Assembly (NCBI GenBank): GCA_002709385.1
Contig: PAQS01000041.1
Location: 1 to 40,661, forward strand
Source: Waddliaceae bacterium
Lineage (GTDB): Bacteria > Chlamydiota > Chlamydiia > Chlamydiales > GCA-2709385
Direction: 5' to 3'
Length of the DNA: 40,661 nucleotides
Below the pieces are notes generated by a model. It saw only the letters and a program-made list of their open reading frames with translations, was not told the DNA's origin and did not search any database. The translations under genes and the position numbers were made by a program. Shown piece after piece: positions 17,268-25,369 of the stretch; the stretch's first letter is position 1, and the number at the start of each line of letters is the position of its first letter.

Positions 17268-18893
17268 TTACATCATCTCAAGCCCATCTAAAAGCTGTAT
17301 CATAGCCGTTCCCATAGGAAACGAATCTGCAGCTTTATGCTGGGTTTTTCGCTCAATCATTAAATCTAAAAACTGATTTGCTAACACCTTTCCAAGCTGA
17401 ACTCCCTCTTGATCAAAAGAGTTAATTCGCCAAACAAAACCTTGGAAGGCAATTTTATTCTCGTAATAGGACAAAAGCGCACCTAAGATAAATGGTGTTA
17501 GCTTTTTAGCTAAGAGAATACGGTTCGGACGATTTCCAGGGAAATACTTATTTGGGTTCTCACTATTTTCTCCTACAGCTAAGGCCATAGACTGGGCAAA
17601 CATATTCGCCATCAATTTTTCATGAGAACTTGTACCTTGTACCTCTAAATCTTCCCCATACTGACTCTCAGCAAAACCAATAAACTCAACCGGTACAGGA
17701 TCTGTTCCTTGATGAATCAACTGATAAAAAGAATGCTGACCATTTGTACCAGGCTCACCCCAAATAACCGGACCTGTAGACCAATCTACCTTCTCACCAA
17801 AACGAGAAACCTGCTTTCCATTAGATTCCATATCACACTGCTGTAAATGAGCAGGAAAACGAGAAAGCATCTGTGAATAAGGTAAAATAGCAACAGTAGG
17901 ATGCTTCAAGAAATTGCGATTCCAAACACCTAACATAGCTGACAACAAAGGAAGGTTCTTTCTTGGCTCTTCATGGAGAGCTATTTTATCCATAGCACTC
18001 GCTCCACGGAGCATTTCCCAATACTGCTCAAATCCCATACCAAAAGCTAAAGGAACAGCACCAACCATAGAAGTTGCTGAATAACGACCACCCACAAAAT
18101 CCCACATATAAAAACTCATGAGATACTGACTAGGGTTATCCATTGGACTTCCTTCACCAGTCACGGCCAAAAAGTGCTCCTCAGGCTTCAAGCCTGCTTT
18201 CACAAAATGACGACGCATGATTTGCTCATTCGTCAGTGTCTCTAATGTCGTTCCAGATTTACTTACAACAACTACTAAAGTACGAGATAACTCTAAACTT
18301 GAAACAATAGAAGCCGCATCATCAGGGTCTACATTCGATAAGAAATGCACACGGCGATTAGGCTGGTGATAAGCCTTCATTGCCATATACAAGGCACGAG
18401 GACCTAAATCAGAACCACCAATTCCAACAACAACCATATCACTAAAACGGTTCTCTTGATCCATTTTAGCTAGAAACGTCTTCAGCTTATCATTTTCTCG
18501 CATCGCCATATCGCGGGCTTCACTAGCTGCTGTCGTTTCCATTTGTTGATGAAAAAAATCACGCATCGCAGTATGCAAAACCTTGCGATTCTCAGAAGGG
18601 TAGCCCTCAATGCCATTGATGACTTCACCTTCCTGCATTTTGCGCATCCATCCCATAGCATCCGCTTCTTCAGCTAAAGAAAACAGCCCATCTAAGACTT
18701 CATCATTCACCCTCTCTGTTCCATACATCATGCGGAAACCACAAGATGAGAGCACATACTTATTGATACGATGAGGAGTAAGAACCCCTGAAGCAGTTAA
18801 ATCTACTGGATTTTCCGCCATCTGCATAAGACGGTCATACGCTGGATATTTTCGAAAACTTCTAGACATTGACGCCTTCTGAGATTTTTGCAT
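17268..18893 (-). CDS. pgi: Glucose-6-phosphate isomerase
   Basis: Interconverts glucose 6-phosphate and fructose 6-phosphate in glycolysis and gluconeogenesis, in the cytoplasm. The 541-residue protein contains the sugar-isomerase motifs: VVVGIGGSDLGPRALYM, then LVVVVSKSGTTLETLTNEQ, FVGGRYSATSMVGAVPLAFG, then GEPGTNGQHSFYQLIHQG with the catalytic Glu near residue 380 and a His shortly after, and LGKVLANQF with the catalytic Lys near 502. AGGGGG before the ATG at 18893 is a strong ribosome site. Length fits the long (E. coli-type) class. The leader carries a perfect hairpin discussed separately, and two small zinc-type genes follow closely on the same strand. Confidence 0.97.
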   Translation of the reverse strand: MQKSQKASMSRSFRKYPAYDRLMQMAENPVDLTASGVLTPHRINKYVLSSCGFRMMYGTERVNDEVLDGLFSLAEEADAMGWMRKMQEGEVINGIEGYPSENRKVLHTAMRDFFHQQMETTAASEARDMAMRENDKLKTFLAKMDQENRFSDMVVVGIGGSDLGPRALYMAMKAYHQPNRRVHFLSNVDPDDAASIVSSLELSRTLVVVVSKSGTTLETLTNEQIMRRHFVKAGLKPEEHFLAVTGEGSPMDNPSQYLMSFYMWDFVGGRYSATSMVGAVPLAFGMGFEQYWEMLRGASAMDKIALHEEPRKNLPLLSAMLGVWNRNFLKHPTVAILPYSQMLSRFPAHLQQCDMESNGKQVSRFGEKVDWSTGPVIWGEPGTNGQHSFYQLIHQGTDPVPVEFIGFAESQYGEDLEVQGTSSHEKLMANMFAQSMALAVGENSENPNKYFPGNRPNRILLAKKLTPFILGALLSYYENKIAFQGFVWRINSFDQEGVQLGKVLANQFLDLMIERKTQHKAADSFPMGTAMIQLLDGLEMM

Positions 18894-18904
18894 GATTACC
18901 CCCT

Positions 18905-18953
18905 AAAAACACCATAAGCCCAAATACCTTTTGTTCAGGTATTTGGGCTTATG
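18905..18953 (-). terminator. Perfect 17-bp hairpin plus T run in front of pgi
   Basis: CATAAGCCCAAATACCT (18913-18929) is the exact reverse complement of 18937-18953, with a 7-base loop. Read on the minus strand it is followed by GTGTTTTTAG, a T run, so it looks like an intrinsic terminator for the gene that ends at 19032. The plus strand also has a T-rich stretch after it. Only about a dozen bases separate it from the pgi ribosome site, so any pgi transcript that starts upstream must pass through or begin with this hairpin. Confidence 0.75.
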
Positions 18954-18973
18954 ACTTTTCTATCTCGACCTCG

Positions 18974-19002
18974 ATAATCGCCAAGGAATTTATTTAGAGC
19001 AA
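18974..19002 (-). promoter_or_regulatory. Candidate pgi promoter upstream of the hairpin
   Basis: On the minus strand TTGCTC (18997-19002) and GATTAT (18974-18979) are 17 bases apart. Each matches four of six consensus bases. Transcription would begin near 18967, just before the 17-bp hairpin, which would then form the very 5' end of the pgi mRNA. The match is modest and unproven. Confidence 0.3.
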
Positions 19003-19031
19003 GTTGCTTTTGAACAGCCTAATACTTATAA

Positions 19032-20099
19032 CTATACGTAATCTCTACCCGAATACTCACCTAATTGCTCCCACTGATTTAAGTTTAACTCTCCCTCTAA
19101 ACCTAAATCACCTTTATGAGATACAACAATTCCACCTGCTGCCACAAAACCTTGTAAAGAACGGATACCTAAGCGACTTAGGTGTTCACTACTTACTAAT
19201 AAGTAATCTAAATTATGCCATTCTTCAATTAAATTTTGTTCTGAAATCAAACGATAAGGATGTTTAATTTCTTGAGCTGCTTGAATCAAACTTGCTAAAT
19301 TTTTGATTGATAAAGAAGAATTTTGTTGTTCCGCAGGTACTAAAATAGCGATATTAACATCATTCTGCGCTTCCCAAGTAGGAATTTTTGTTCCTACGAA
19401 ACCCGCTCCCAATGTGTTTGCTTCCCATTGCAAACCATCAAAAGGAACTTCAGCTCCTTTAACAATAAGATGTAAATGTTCAAAATGCTCTTTTGCCAAA
19501 ATCAAAGCCTGTTCAGAAGGAGACATTCCTCTTACATCAATTTCCACAAAAGCAGCGCAGTGCTCAGATAATTTAGTACTTAGAAGATCTACATAGCGAA
19601 TATAGAAATCTCGACAAGATACTTTAAAAAGAAATTCCTTATTAAAAGAATCTAGAGATAAGTCTCTCTCAGCAAGCCATTCAGTAAACTTCTCATTATC
19701 TATAGATATATCTAAAGCTCCTGAATAGAGTACAGCTCCTAAGCTAGAAGCTGAGCAAGGACTCCATAATTCAGAAGAAAACCGCTCAATTTTTTTGCTT
19801 AAATCTAGGAACTGCTCTTCGTTTTCTAGTGGATGTACTAGTTGATCGAAAAGACCTAAATCAAGCCCCCATAAAATCTGGTACCCTGCATCAATCCAAT
19901 ATTGAGCTTGTTCAAGGTATTTTATCCAGTCTCCTTCAAAATCCACCTTGATCTTCACAGCTGTAAACCCATTAGGGATTTCTGCTCCAAGCTCAGAATT
20001 TCCTTCGAAGATCAAAGGGCGAATAACCTTAGCTGCATCACAAAGTTTCCCAAGCTCCCACGATAGTTCTGGTGCTTGCGTGCGCATCATTTTTAGCAT
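19032..20099 (-). CDS. Conserved protein of unknown function next to trmB, 355 aa
   Basis: Not confidently recognised. There is no signal peptide and no membrane segment. Regular alternation of helices and strands suggests an alpha/beta, possibly barrel-like fold: AVKIKVDFEGDWIKYLEQAQ, then GYQILWGLDLGLFD, FVEIDVRG, HLHLIVKGAE and NIAILVPA. The late stretch DYLLVSSEHLSRLG followed by QGFVAAGGIVVSHKG looks like two paired strands with a glycine turn. The ATG at 20099 overlaps the trmB stop in ATGCTAA, and GGAG lies upstream within trmB, so the two are translationally coupled. The close coupling hints at a conserved chlamydial gene pair, but a link to tRNA modification is not shown by the sequence. 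Confidence 0.55.
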   Translation of the reverse strand: MLKMMRTQAPELSWELGKLCDAAKVIRPLIFEGNSELGAEIPNGFTAVKIKVDFEGDWIKYLEQAQYWIDAGYQILWGLDLGLFDQLVHPLENEEQFLDLSKKIERFSSELWSPCSASSLGAVLYSGALDISIDNEKFTEWLAERDLSLDSFNKEFLFKVSCRDFYIRYVDLLSTKLSEHCAAFVEIDVRGMSPSEQALILAKEHFEHLHLIVKGAEVPFDGLQWEANTLGAGFVGTKIPTWEAQNDVNIAILVPAEQQNSSLSIKNLASLIQAAQEIKHPYRLISEQNLIEEWHNLDYLLVSSEHLSRLGIRSLQGFVAAGGIVVSHKGDLGLEGELNLNQWEQLGEYSGRDYV

Positions 20100-20797
20100 A
20101 AGGCCTCCGCTCCTTTCATTGCTGTTTTACGGAATTTCATATAGCGAGGAGTTCGCCCTAATCTCGACCACAAATCGCCAAAATAAGAACGTCCATAATC
20201 TTCAACATCTGTTCGATAATAAGGATGTGGGTAGTCTGACTCAAAACTTCTCTCATTCAAAAAACTTTCTGTCATCAATTCTGAATATGAATCATGATCA
20301 GTCACTAAAGTAATCGTCGACTGTTCATGCAAAACTCTCTCTACTTCCCGAACAAATTCCGGGTGAATAATACGATGTTTCTCATGACGTTTTTTCGGCC
20401 AAGGATCAGGAAAGTTTAAATAAGCCTGTGCCACTGATTCACTAGGAAAGTAGTGCTTAGTTGCACAATGGGCTTCTCCATAAACAACAAAAAGATTTTT
20501 CAAATTATGATTTTTAATCTTCGACCAAATCTTCCTTACCCGATCAAATCTTTTTTCTACTGCCACCCAATTTAAATGTGGGAAAGCTAAAGCTCGATCT
20601 AAAATCCATAAACCATTTCCACTACAATATTCCACATGAACAGGCTGATTGTTACCAAACACCTCTTCAGCTCCCCAACCAGGAAAAGAAAAGCTTTCAT
20701 ATTCAAAATAATATTCCGGTACAAACAGCACGTGGTCTTCTAATAAGACCTTTCTTTCTTCCCAAGTAAATGGACGTTTCAAATCTTTTGGTTTCAT
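20093..20797 (-). CDS. trmB: tRNA (guanine-N7-)-methyltransferase
   Basis: Makes m7G, usually at position 46 of the tRNA variable loop, using S-adenosylmethionine. The 234-residue protein has motif I as VEYCSGNGLWILDRA (family form E-I-G-x-G-x-G), a WVAVEKRFDRVRKI strand-helix that holds the cofactor ribose, and the signature NFPDPWPKKRHEKHRI followed by HPEFV. These are highly specific for TrmB. Motif I reads CSGNG rather than the common GxGxG, as can happen in diverged members. The ATG at 20797 has only a weak ribosome site. It heads a two-gene unit with the overlapping gene downstream. Confidence 0.93.
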   Translation of the reverse strand: MKPKDLKRPFTWEERKVLLEDHVLFVPEYYFEYESFSFPGWGAEEVFGNNQPVHVEYCSGNGLWILDRALAFPHLNWVAVEKRFDRVRKIWSKIKNHNLKNLFVVYGEAHCATKHYFPSESVAQAYLNFPDPWPKKRHEKHRIIHPEFVREVERVLHEQSTITLVTDHDSYSELMTESFLNERSFESDYPHPYYRTDVEDYGRSYFGDLWSRLGRTPRYMKFRKTAMKGAEALC

Positions 20798-21026
20798 TAT
20801 CTTAATTGAATGATTTTGGATTTTAGAAAGGAAATTTTATGATAAAAATCACCTTGAGTCAACTATTCAATTATCTTTAATTCACCTAGTTCATAAGTCT
20901 TTAGCTACTATTTTATCCCACTTAGCGAAAATATCTGGCCAATATGTTCATTTATTTGTTAAGTTTCCATTGAAATGACCCAAAGTACTTACCCCTTTGT
21001 GCTTGTTTTTTTGAGGTGTAAAAAGG
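20798..21026. other. Divergent intergenic region, trmB / envelope operon
   Basis: These 229 bases separate trmB (minus) from the PP2C-LysM gene (plus), so both promoters must lie here. The DNA is AT-rich. I see no paired -35 and -10 boxes strong enough to name and no clear inverted repeat. AGGTGTAAAAAGG just before 21027 supplies the ribosome site of the plus-strand gene. Confidence 0.4.
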
Positions 21027-23675
21027 ATGAAAATTCGCGGTTACTACTTTTCCCAGAGTAGTTCTGGTATTCAAGAAACCTATCATGAAAGTAGTACGGA
21101 GCAAGGCTCGAGTACACGTCCTCCTTACTTAGTTGTTTGTGATGCGATTGTCTCTAATCCAGATGGTGCTGCGTCAACAAAAGCTTCGTCTGCAAAGGCA
21201 CAAATGGCTAAAGGAATTGTCGAAGGGACAATTCGTGAGTATCTTGCAGAAATTCCGAATGGACAAATTTCAGAAGAAGATCTCACTATTGCTCTAGAAG
21301 AAGCCCATAGGCAACTCAAGCAATACCTTGAACAAAGTACAGAGAGTACTGCTGTATCTGCGGTGATCATGGCAACAACTCCTCGCGGTGAAAGCGGCAA
21401 CGAGCATGATATTTTGGTTGCTGGTGTGGGTGATTTACGTGTTTACCAGATCACACCAGAGAAAGCGAAACTGTTATTTTTTGATCCTCATAACACAGGG
21501 TTAATCCCAGATTTGAATCCTCAGCAGCGTTTGAATGCTTTAAAGAATGCGATTGGAGTGCAAAACCACCTCTATATTCACTGCCGTCGTATTGAGCATA
21601 CACAAATCCAGCGTCATGCTATTCTTTCTTACGGTGTTTACGAGCAAACTTCAGAGCAAGAAATCCTTCAATTGGGTTTAAAGCCTCACGATAAAACAAA
21701 CGGGGCAACCACTGTTCTTGGCACTAAAAAAATAAAAGGACACGAGCTTTTAGCCTGTGCAACAGCTTTTGGAGCTCTTCCTGCACAAGTTAAAGTAGAA
21801 GCAACAACAATTCAAGAGATCTCTTCGACTCGAACACAAGCCCCTATAGAAACGTCATCAGTGAATACAAGCGCAAACGAAAGCCCTATGAGAGAACAAA
21901 GAAAACGATTGACCCTAGGCCTTACCTTGGCAAGTTGTACAGTACTTTTCCTTGCTACATTGATTTTAGCTCGCCAAGCTCCAGCGACCCCTGAACCTAC
22001 TATTGCTCAGGCTCGCGATCCTAATCCACACACTTTAATTGCTGATGCATCAGATACACTAACGATTGATAGAAAATCTGATAGAGCTTTGTACATGTTG
22101 GAAAGAGAAAATGCTGAAATGGAAGATCGCATTTATACTCTTACCGAGAGATTACGTAATCAAAGCCAAGAAATTGCTTTATTAGAATCTCAGTTACAAA
22201 ACGAGGGCCACCTGCCAGCTACTGATGTAAATACAGACCCTCAAGTTGTGCAACAAATGAGTGATGAAATTTCACAAAACGAGAGTACAATTCGTGCTTT
22301 GCAGAAGGATAACGAAAACCTTCGTTATGAGTTGGCTTCAAGCGCAGCTCGCGTAGAAAACTTAGAGATGAGCATTGAAGAAATTGAGCAGTCTAAGTCA
22401 GATATCGAGTTTTCCTTGACTCAAGAACGTGAAGAGATTCTTGCTCGTCAGCATCAAGCTAAAGAAACTATTGAAGTAGAGCTTTCTGAACTACGTGACT
22501 TACTTCGCAAACGCGAATCTGAGTTAGCTGAAAATGAAATGAAGCTTACACAGTCTCAGCAACAAGTTTTATCTCTAGAAGATGAACTAGATATGCATAA
22601 CAAAGCTTTACGCAGTAATGAAGATCAACTTGCTGACTATGCAGAGCTTTTGAAGCAGCGTGATCAATTGAGTGGTCAAGCTAAGACCGAAAAAGCTAAA
22701 GCTGAAAAATTCTTTCAAATGCTAGAGCTTGCTCAAAAAGATCTAGAAAAGAAAGAGCAAGAATACGAAGACCGCATTCAAAACTTAGTGAATGCTGTTC
22801 AGAATAAAGATTTCGAATATCAAGACGAAATCTTAGCTATGAACGATGCGATCAATCACCAATCTTTTCAGTTACAAAAAGCAACAAGCCAGTATGAGCA
22901 GCTACTGGAAAATATCCATTCTTTGAGTGATGAAAAATCATCTTTAATTCAAGAGAATGCTTCTTTAAGAGAAGAACAACAACATATGCTTGCTGAACAA
23001 GCAATGAGTACTGATACTTGGAAGCAGCGTTTTGAAGAAGAAGAAAATCGCTCTCGTGATTATGAGGAACAGATTGCACTTCTTAAACGCGATTTAGAGC
23101 AACAAAGTGATAGCCTTGCGACTTTCCAAAAGTCACATAGCGAACTGATCGATAGATTAGATGCAGCAAAAGAAGAGAATCTTGCCTTACTTAACATGTC
23201 TCGAGAGTATGAAGAGCAGCTTGCTAGCGCGAAGAAGCTTCAAAATAAATTAGAGACCGAAAAGCTTGCTCGAACAGAAAACGAAGGTTTACTTCGAGAA
23301 GTTACAAGTAGCTTAAGCGAGCAGCAAGGAATCATTTCTGCTTTTGAACAGTCACAGAAACGTTTAGTTGCTGAGTTAGACATGGTAAAACGTGACTATA
23401 GTAACTTGCTCCATGATATGGCAAAACAGACAAATACCCAAACTGCACGTACGAAAAAAATCGATGTGATCAACCCAATTGCTCAAGCTGATATGCCAGA
23501 TGAAGCACGCCCCTTAACTCGTGTACACTTTGTGGGCAAGGGAGAAACCCTAACGGGTATTTCTTCTCGTTACTATGGCACTTCGCGACGTTGGCGTGAA
23601 ATTTACGAAGCAAATAAAAGCACCATTGCAGATTCTAACCGCATTAAAGTCGGAACTGCATTAGTGATTCCTTAA
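21027..23675 (+). CDS. PP2C-like (probably inactive) - TM - coiled coil - LysM protein, 882 aa
   Basis: Four parts are visible. Residues 1-245 have a PP2C-like layout, but the metal motifs are altered: VVCDAIVS (Asp39, then Ala instead of Gly), GVGDLRVY (Leu137 where GDS is usual), LSYGVYEQ in place of a SDG box, and NGATTVLG in place of DNxT. Residues 295-315 (LTLGLTLASCTVLFLATLILA) form a single membrane segment. About 350-800 is Glu/Gln/Leu-rich coiled coil. The last ~50 residues (VHFVGKGETLTGISSRYYG ... VGTALVIP) are a LysM peptidoglycan-binding domain. The likely topology is a cytoplasmic pseudo-phosphatase, with the coil and LysM in the periplasm. The strong RBS AGGTGTAAAAAGG precedes the ATG. 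TolQ- and TolR-like genes follow within about 20 bases, so a role in envelope constriction or anchoring is plausible but inferred. Confidence 0.75.
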   Translation: MKIRGYYFSQSSSGIQETYHESSTEQGSSTRPPYLVVCDAIVSNPDGAASTKASSAKAQMAKGIVEGTIREYLAEIPNGQISEEDLTIALEEAHRQLKQYLEQSTESTAVSAVIMATTPRGESGNEHDILVAGVGDLRVYQITPEKAKLLFFDPHNTGLIPDLNPQQRLNALKNAIGVQNHLYIHCRRIEHTQIQRHAILSYGVYEQTSEQEILQLGLKPHDKTNGATTVLGTKKIKGHELLACATAFGALPAQVKVEATTIQEISSTRTQAPIETSSVNTSANESPMREQRKRLTLGLTLASCTVLFLATLILARQAPATPEPTIAQARDPNPHTLIADASDTLTIDRKSDRALYMLERENAEMEDRIYTLTERLRNQSQEIALLESQLQNEGHLPATDVNTDPQVVQQMSDEISQNESTIRALQKDNENLRYELASSAARVENLEMSIEEIEQSKSDIEFSLTQEREEILARQHQAKETIEVELSELRDLLRKRESELAENEMKLTQSQQQVLSLEDELDMHNKALRSNEDQLADYAELLKQRDQLSGQAKTEKAKAEKFFQMLELAQKDLEKKEQEYEDRIQNLVNAVQNKDFEYQDEILAMNDAINHQSFQLQKATSQYEQLLENIHSLSDEKSSLIQENASLREEQQHMLAEQAMSTDTWKQRFEEEENRSRDYEEQIALLKRDLEQQSDSLATFQKSHSELIDRLDAAKEENLALLNMSREYEEQLASAKKLQNKLETEKLARTENEGLLREVTSSLSEQQGIISAFEQSQKRLVAELDMVKRDYSNLLHDMAKQTNTQTARTKKIDVINPIAQADMPDEARPLTRVHFVGKGETLTGISSRYYGTSRRWREIYEANKSTIADSNRIKVGTALVIP

Positions 23676-23695
23676 TTGGGAACAGAAGACAAAGA

Positions 23696-24424
23696 ATGAA
23701 GTACCTAAATCGTCTTGCTATTTGCAGCGCAATTTTTAGTCCTTTTACCCAGATCTATGCTACTGACCCAGAATTGGTCAGTAGCTCTAGTGTAGCTCAC
23801 TTAGATTTAGCTAAAGTTTTTCAAGGCTCCCCTATCATCTATACTATACTTTTGAGTATGTCTGTGGCATCTCTTGTAATCTGGCTATATAGTTTGTTTA
23901 CTTGGCGTGAGGAAGGAATGATCCCGCCTTCGTTTATTTCCTCTATTCGCTCGTTGATTGCAGAGCGTCGCTTTGATGAAGCCTTGAACACTTGTGAAGG
24001 TTGCAAGCATCCTTCTGCAAAAATCATCTCGACAGGTCTTTCTGCTAGAAAGCATGGTTCACAAGTAATGATGGAAGCCATGCAATCTGAAGGACAACGT
24101 TGCGGGATTTCTCTTTTCCAGCGTCTTTCATTGATTAGTGATATGGCGGTTATTGCTCCTATGCTTGGGCTTTTAGGAACTGTTTTGGGAATGTTTTATG
24201 CATTCTATGACAGCGAACGTTCTGCAGAAAGTATTGCTACGATTTTCGATGGCTTAGGTATCGCTATGGGAACTACAGTAGCAGGGCTTATTGTTGCTAT
24301 CATGGCTATGGTCTTCTATACCACTCTCAAGTTTCGCGTGATAAAATTACTAAATTTGATTGAGACAGAAGCTATGTCATTGATTAGTTTGATCGATTTG
24401 CATGCTGATAGTTCAAAGAAGTAG
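23696..24424 (+). CDS. tolQ: TolQ/ExbB/MotA-family proton channel
   Basis: An inner-membrane proton channel subunit that, with TolR/ExbD, converts proton motive force into mechanical work at the envelope. The 242-residue protein begins with a hydrophobic signal-like segment. It has a membrane helix at about 48-68 (PIIYTILLSMSVASLVIWLY), then the cytoplasmic loop, then the two signature helices: MAVIAPMLGLLGTVLGMFYAF, the hallmark motif of the family, and GLGIAMGTTVAGLIVAIMAM. The choice of TolQ over ExbB is by context, since no TonB-type receptor or TonB gene is near. The gene is 20 bases after the LysM protein and 8 bases before the ExbD/TolR gene, so all are one operon. Confidence 0.85.
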   Translation: MKYLNRLAICSAIFSPFTQIYATDPELVSSSSVAHLDLAKVFQGSPIIYTILLSMSVASLVIWLYSLFTWREEGMIPPSFISSIRSLIAERRFDEALNTCEGCKHPSAKIISTGLSARKHGSQVMMEAMQSEGQRCGISLFQRLSLISDMAVIAPMLGLLGTVLGMFYAFYDSERSAESIATIFDGLGIAMGTTVAGLIVAIMAMVFYTTLKFRVIKLLNLIETEAMSLISLIDLHADSSKK

Positions 24425-24432
24425 ACTGTATT

Positions 24433-24903
24433 ATGAGCTTTATTCCTGAAGAAGAAACCCGTGGGCGTCTTACACTCAATCTTGCGCCTATGATTGATTT
24501 TCTTTTTCTTATGCTAGTCTTCTTTGCAACTCTCGCTGTATCACGCGTAAGCACACGAGATACTGATATTCAACTTGTGGAACTTATAGAAGAATCAGGG
24601 GCTGTTACAAGCAACGCGAACCACGAGCAGCAAATCGTCAACATTAGCATCACAGAAAAAGGCGAGTATAAGTGGGTTACTGAAATTCGTGATTACCCCA
24701 TGAAAGACGCTATGGCTCTCCAAGAAGAACTAGAAATGCAGTACGAATCTGGTCAATTACCCAGTGATAAACTGCAAACTCAAGTACTCCTTAAAATTGA
24801 TAGACACGCTCAATGGGACCCGATTTTACGCGCTGTATTCGCGATACGAGCTGCTGGATTCGAAGCCCGCCCTGTCTACGAACCAGAAGAAGGTACATCA
24901 TGA
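24433..24903 (+). CDS. tolR: TolR/ExbD-family protein
   Basis: Partner of the TolQ/ExbB channel. The 156-residue protein has the standard plan of a short cytoplasmic tail, one membrane helix (LNLAPMIDFLFLMLVFFATL) with the essential Asp in PMID, and a periplasmic domain of ~110 residues. The periplasmic part contains VNISITEKGEYKW and ends VLLKIDRHAQWDPILRAVFAIRAAGF, which resembles the family's LxIxADxxxxxxxVxxVMDxxxxAG pattern. Its stop overlaps the ATG of the next gene (ATGA). No TolA, TolB or Pal gene follows, which is unusual for a Tol operon. Confidence 0.85.
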   Translation: MSFIPEEETRGRLTLNLAPMIDFLFLMLVFFATLAVSRVSTRDTDIQLVELIEESGAVTSNANHEQQIVNISITEKGEYKWVTEIRDYPMKDAMALQEELEMQYESGQLPSDKLQTQVLLKIDRHAQWDPILRAVFAIRAAGFEARPVYEPEEGTS

Positions 24904-25019
24904 ATAAACTATTTTTAGCTTTCGTGGTTCTGATCACTTTCTTTTGTAGCTCATGTAGACGCACTCCTGATGGTTTTGTTCAACCTATCGCGGAAGTAAA
25001 TACTCCAATCGAAAACTAA
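24900..25019 (+). CDS. Tiny lipoprotein at end of TolQR operon, 39 aa
   Basis: Translation starts at the ATG that overlaps the tolR stop in ATGA, a classic coupled arrangement that supports a real gene despite its size. MNKLFLAFVVLITFF is a lipoprotein-type signal, followed by CSSC with Cys19 as the likely lipidated residue. The remaining ~20 residues are polar (RRTPDGFVQPIAEVNTPIEN), so the mature product would be about 21 residues. It may be a stub of a longer lipoprotein such as a Pal- or TolA-like partner, or a genuine micro-lipoprotein. The downstream DNA does not continue a recognisable domain. Confidence 0.55.
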   Translation: MNKLFLAFVVLITFFCSSCRRTPDGFVQPIAEVNTPIEN

Positions 25020-25032
25020 GTTTTTATTTCTT

Positions 25033-25080
25033 ATTGAACAACTTGTACTTGCTTCACTATTTTGGCAAGTAGCCGGGATA
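25033..25080 (+). repeat. Hairpin repeat, copy 1
   Basis: The segment centred on CAACTTGTACTTGCTTCACT is repeated at 25271-25320 with several substitutions. ACTTGT (25041-25046) can pair with GCAAGT (25065-25070). Compared with copy 2, one pair in the stem changes from C-G to T-A on both sides, so pairing is kept. It lies 20-60 bases after the tolR-lipoprotein operon. Confidence 0.55.
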
Positions 25081-25270
25081 GGTTTATACTTCATCGCGCC
25101 GTCGCTTCTTGAACCCGCCGCGTTGAATGATTCTTTTCTGTATCTCTAGGCTATCTACAACGGCTTTTCTTTAAAAGTTAACATGATGAATCCAATCCCT
25201 ATCATTTAAACGCGGCGAAGCAGAGAAACTAAGGCCTGAGATCTTTGCAAAAACACATGAAGATTATCCA

Positions 25271-25320
25271 AGTGGAACAATTTGTACCTGCTTTACTATT
25301 TTTGCAAATAGTTCGGGAAA
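25271..25320 (+). repeat. Hairpin repeat, copy 2
   Basis: This is the second copy of the repeat at 25033-25080, centred on CAATTTGTACCTGCTTTACT. ATTTGT (25280-25285) can pair with GCAAAT (25304-25309). Relative to copy 1, the second stem base is T instead of C and its partner A instead of G. The loop differs freely while the stem is kept. A one-base insertion lies in the CC/TTC part after the stem. Confidence 0.55.
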
Positions 25321-25324
25321 AAAA

Positions 25325-25369
25325 ATAGCTCTCGCCTCTACCTTGCAAAACAAGGCTCTTGTCAGCTAT
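25325..25369 (+). other. Nested hairpin, possible small RNA or leader structure
   Basis: ATAGCT (25325-25330) is complementary to AGCTAT (25364-25369), and inside it CCTTG (25341-25345) faces CAAGG (25351-25355) across a CAAAA loop. The structure lies about 80 bases before the LpoB-like gene and directly after hairpin copy 2. No T run follows closely, so it is not an obvious terminator. Confidence 0.3.

Noticed and set aside
20578-20769. Plus-strand frame over the trmB start
   Set aside because: Short, no ribosome site, fully covered by a well-supported trmB.
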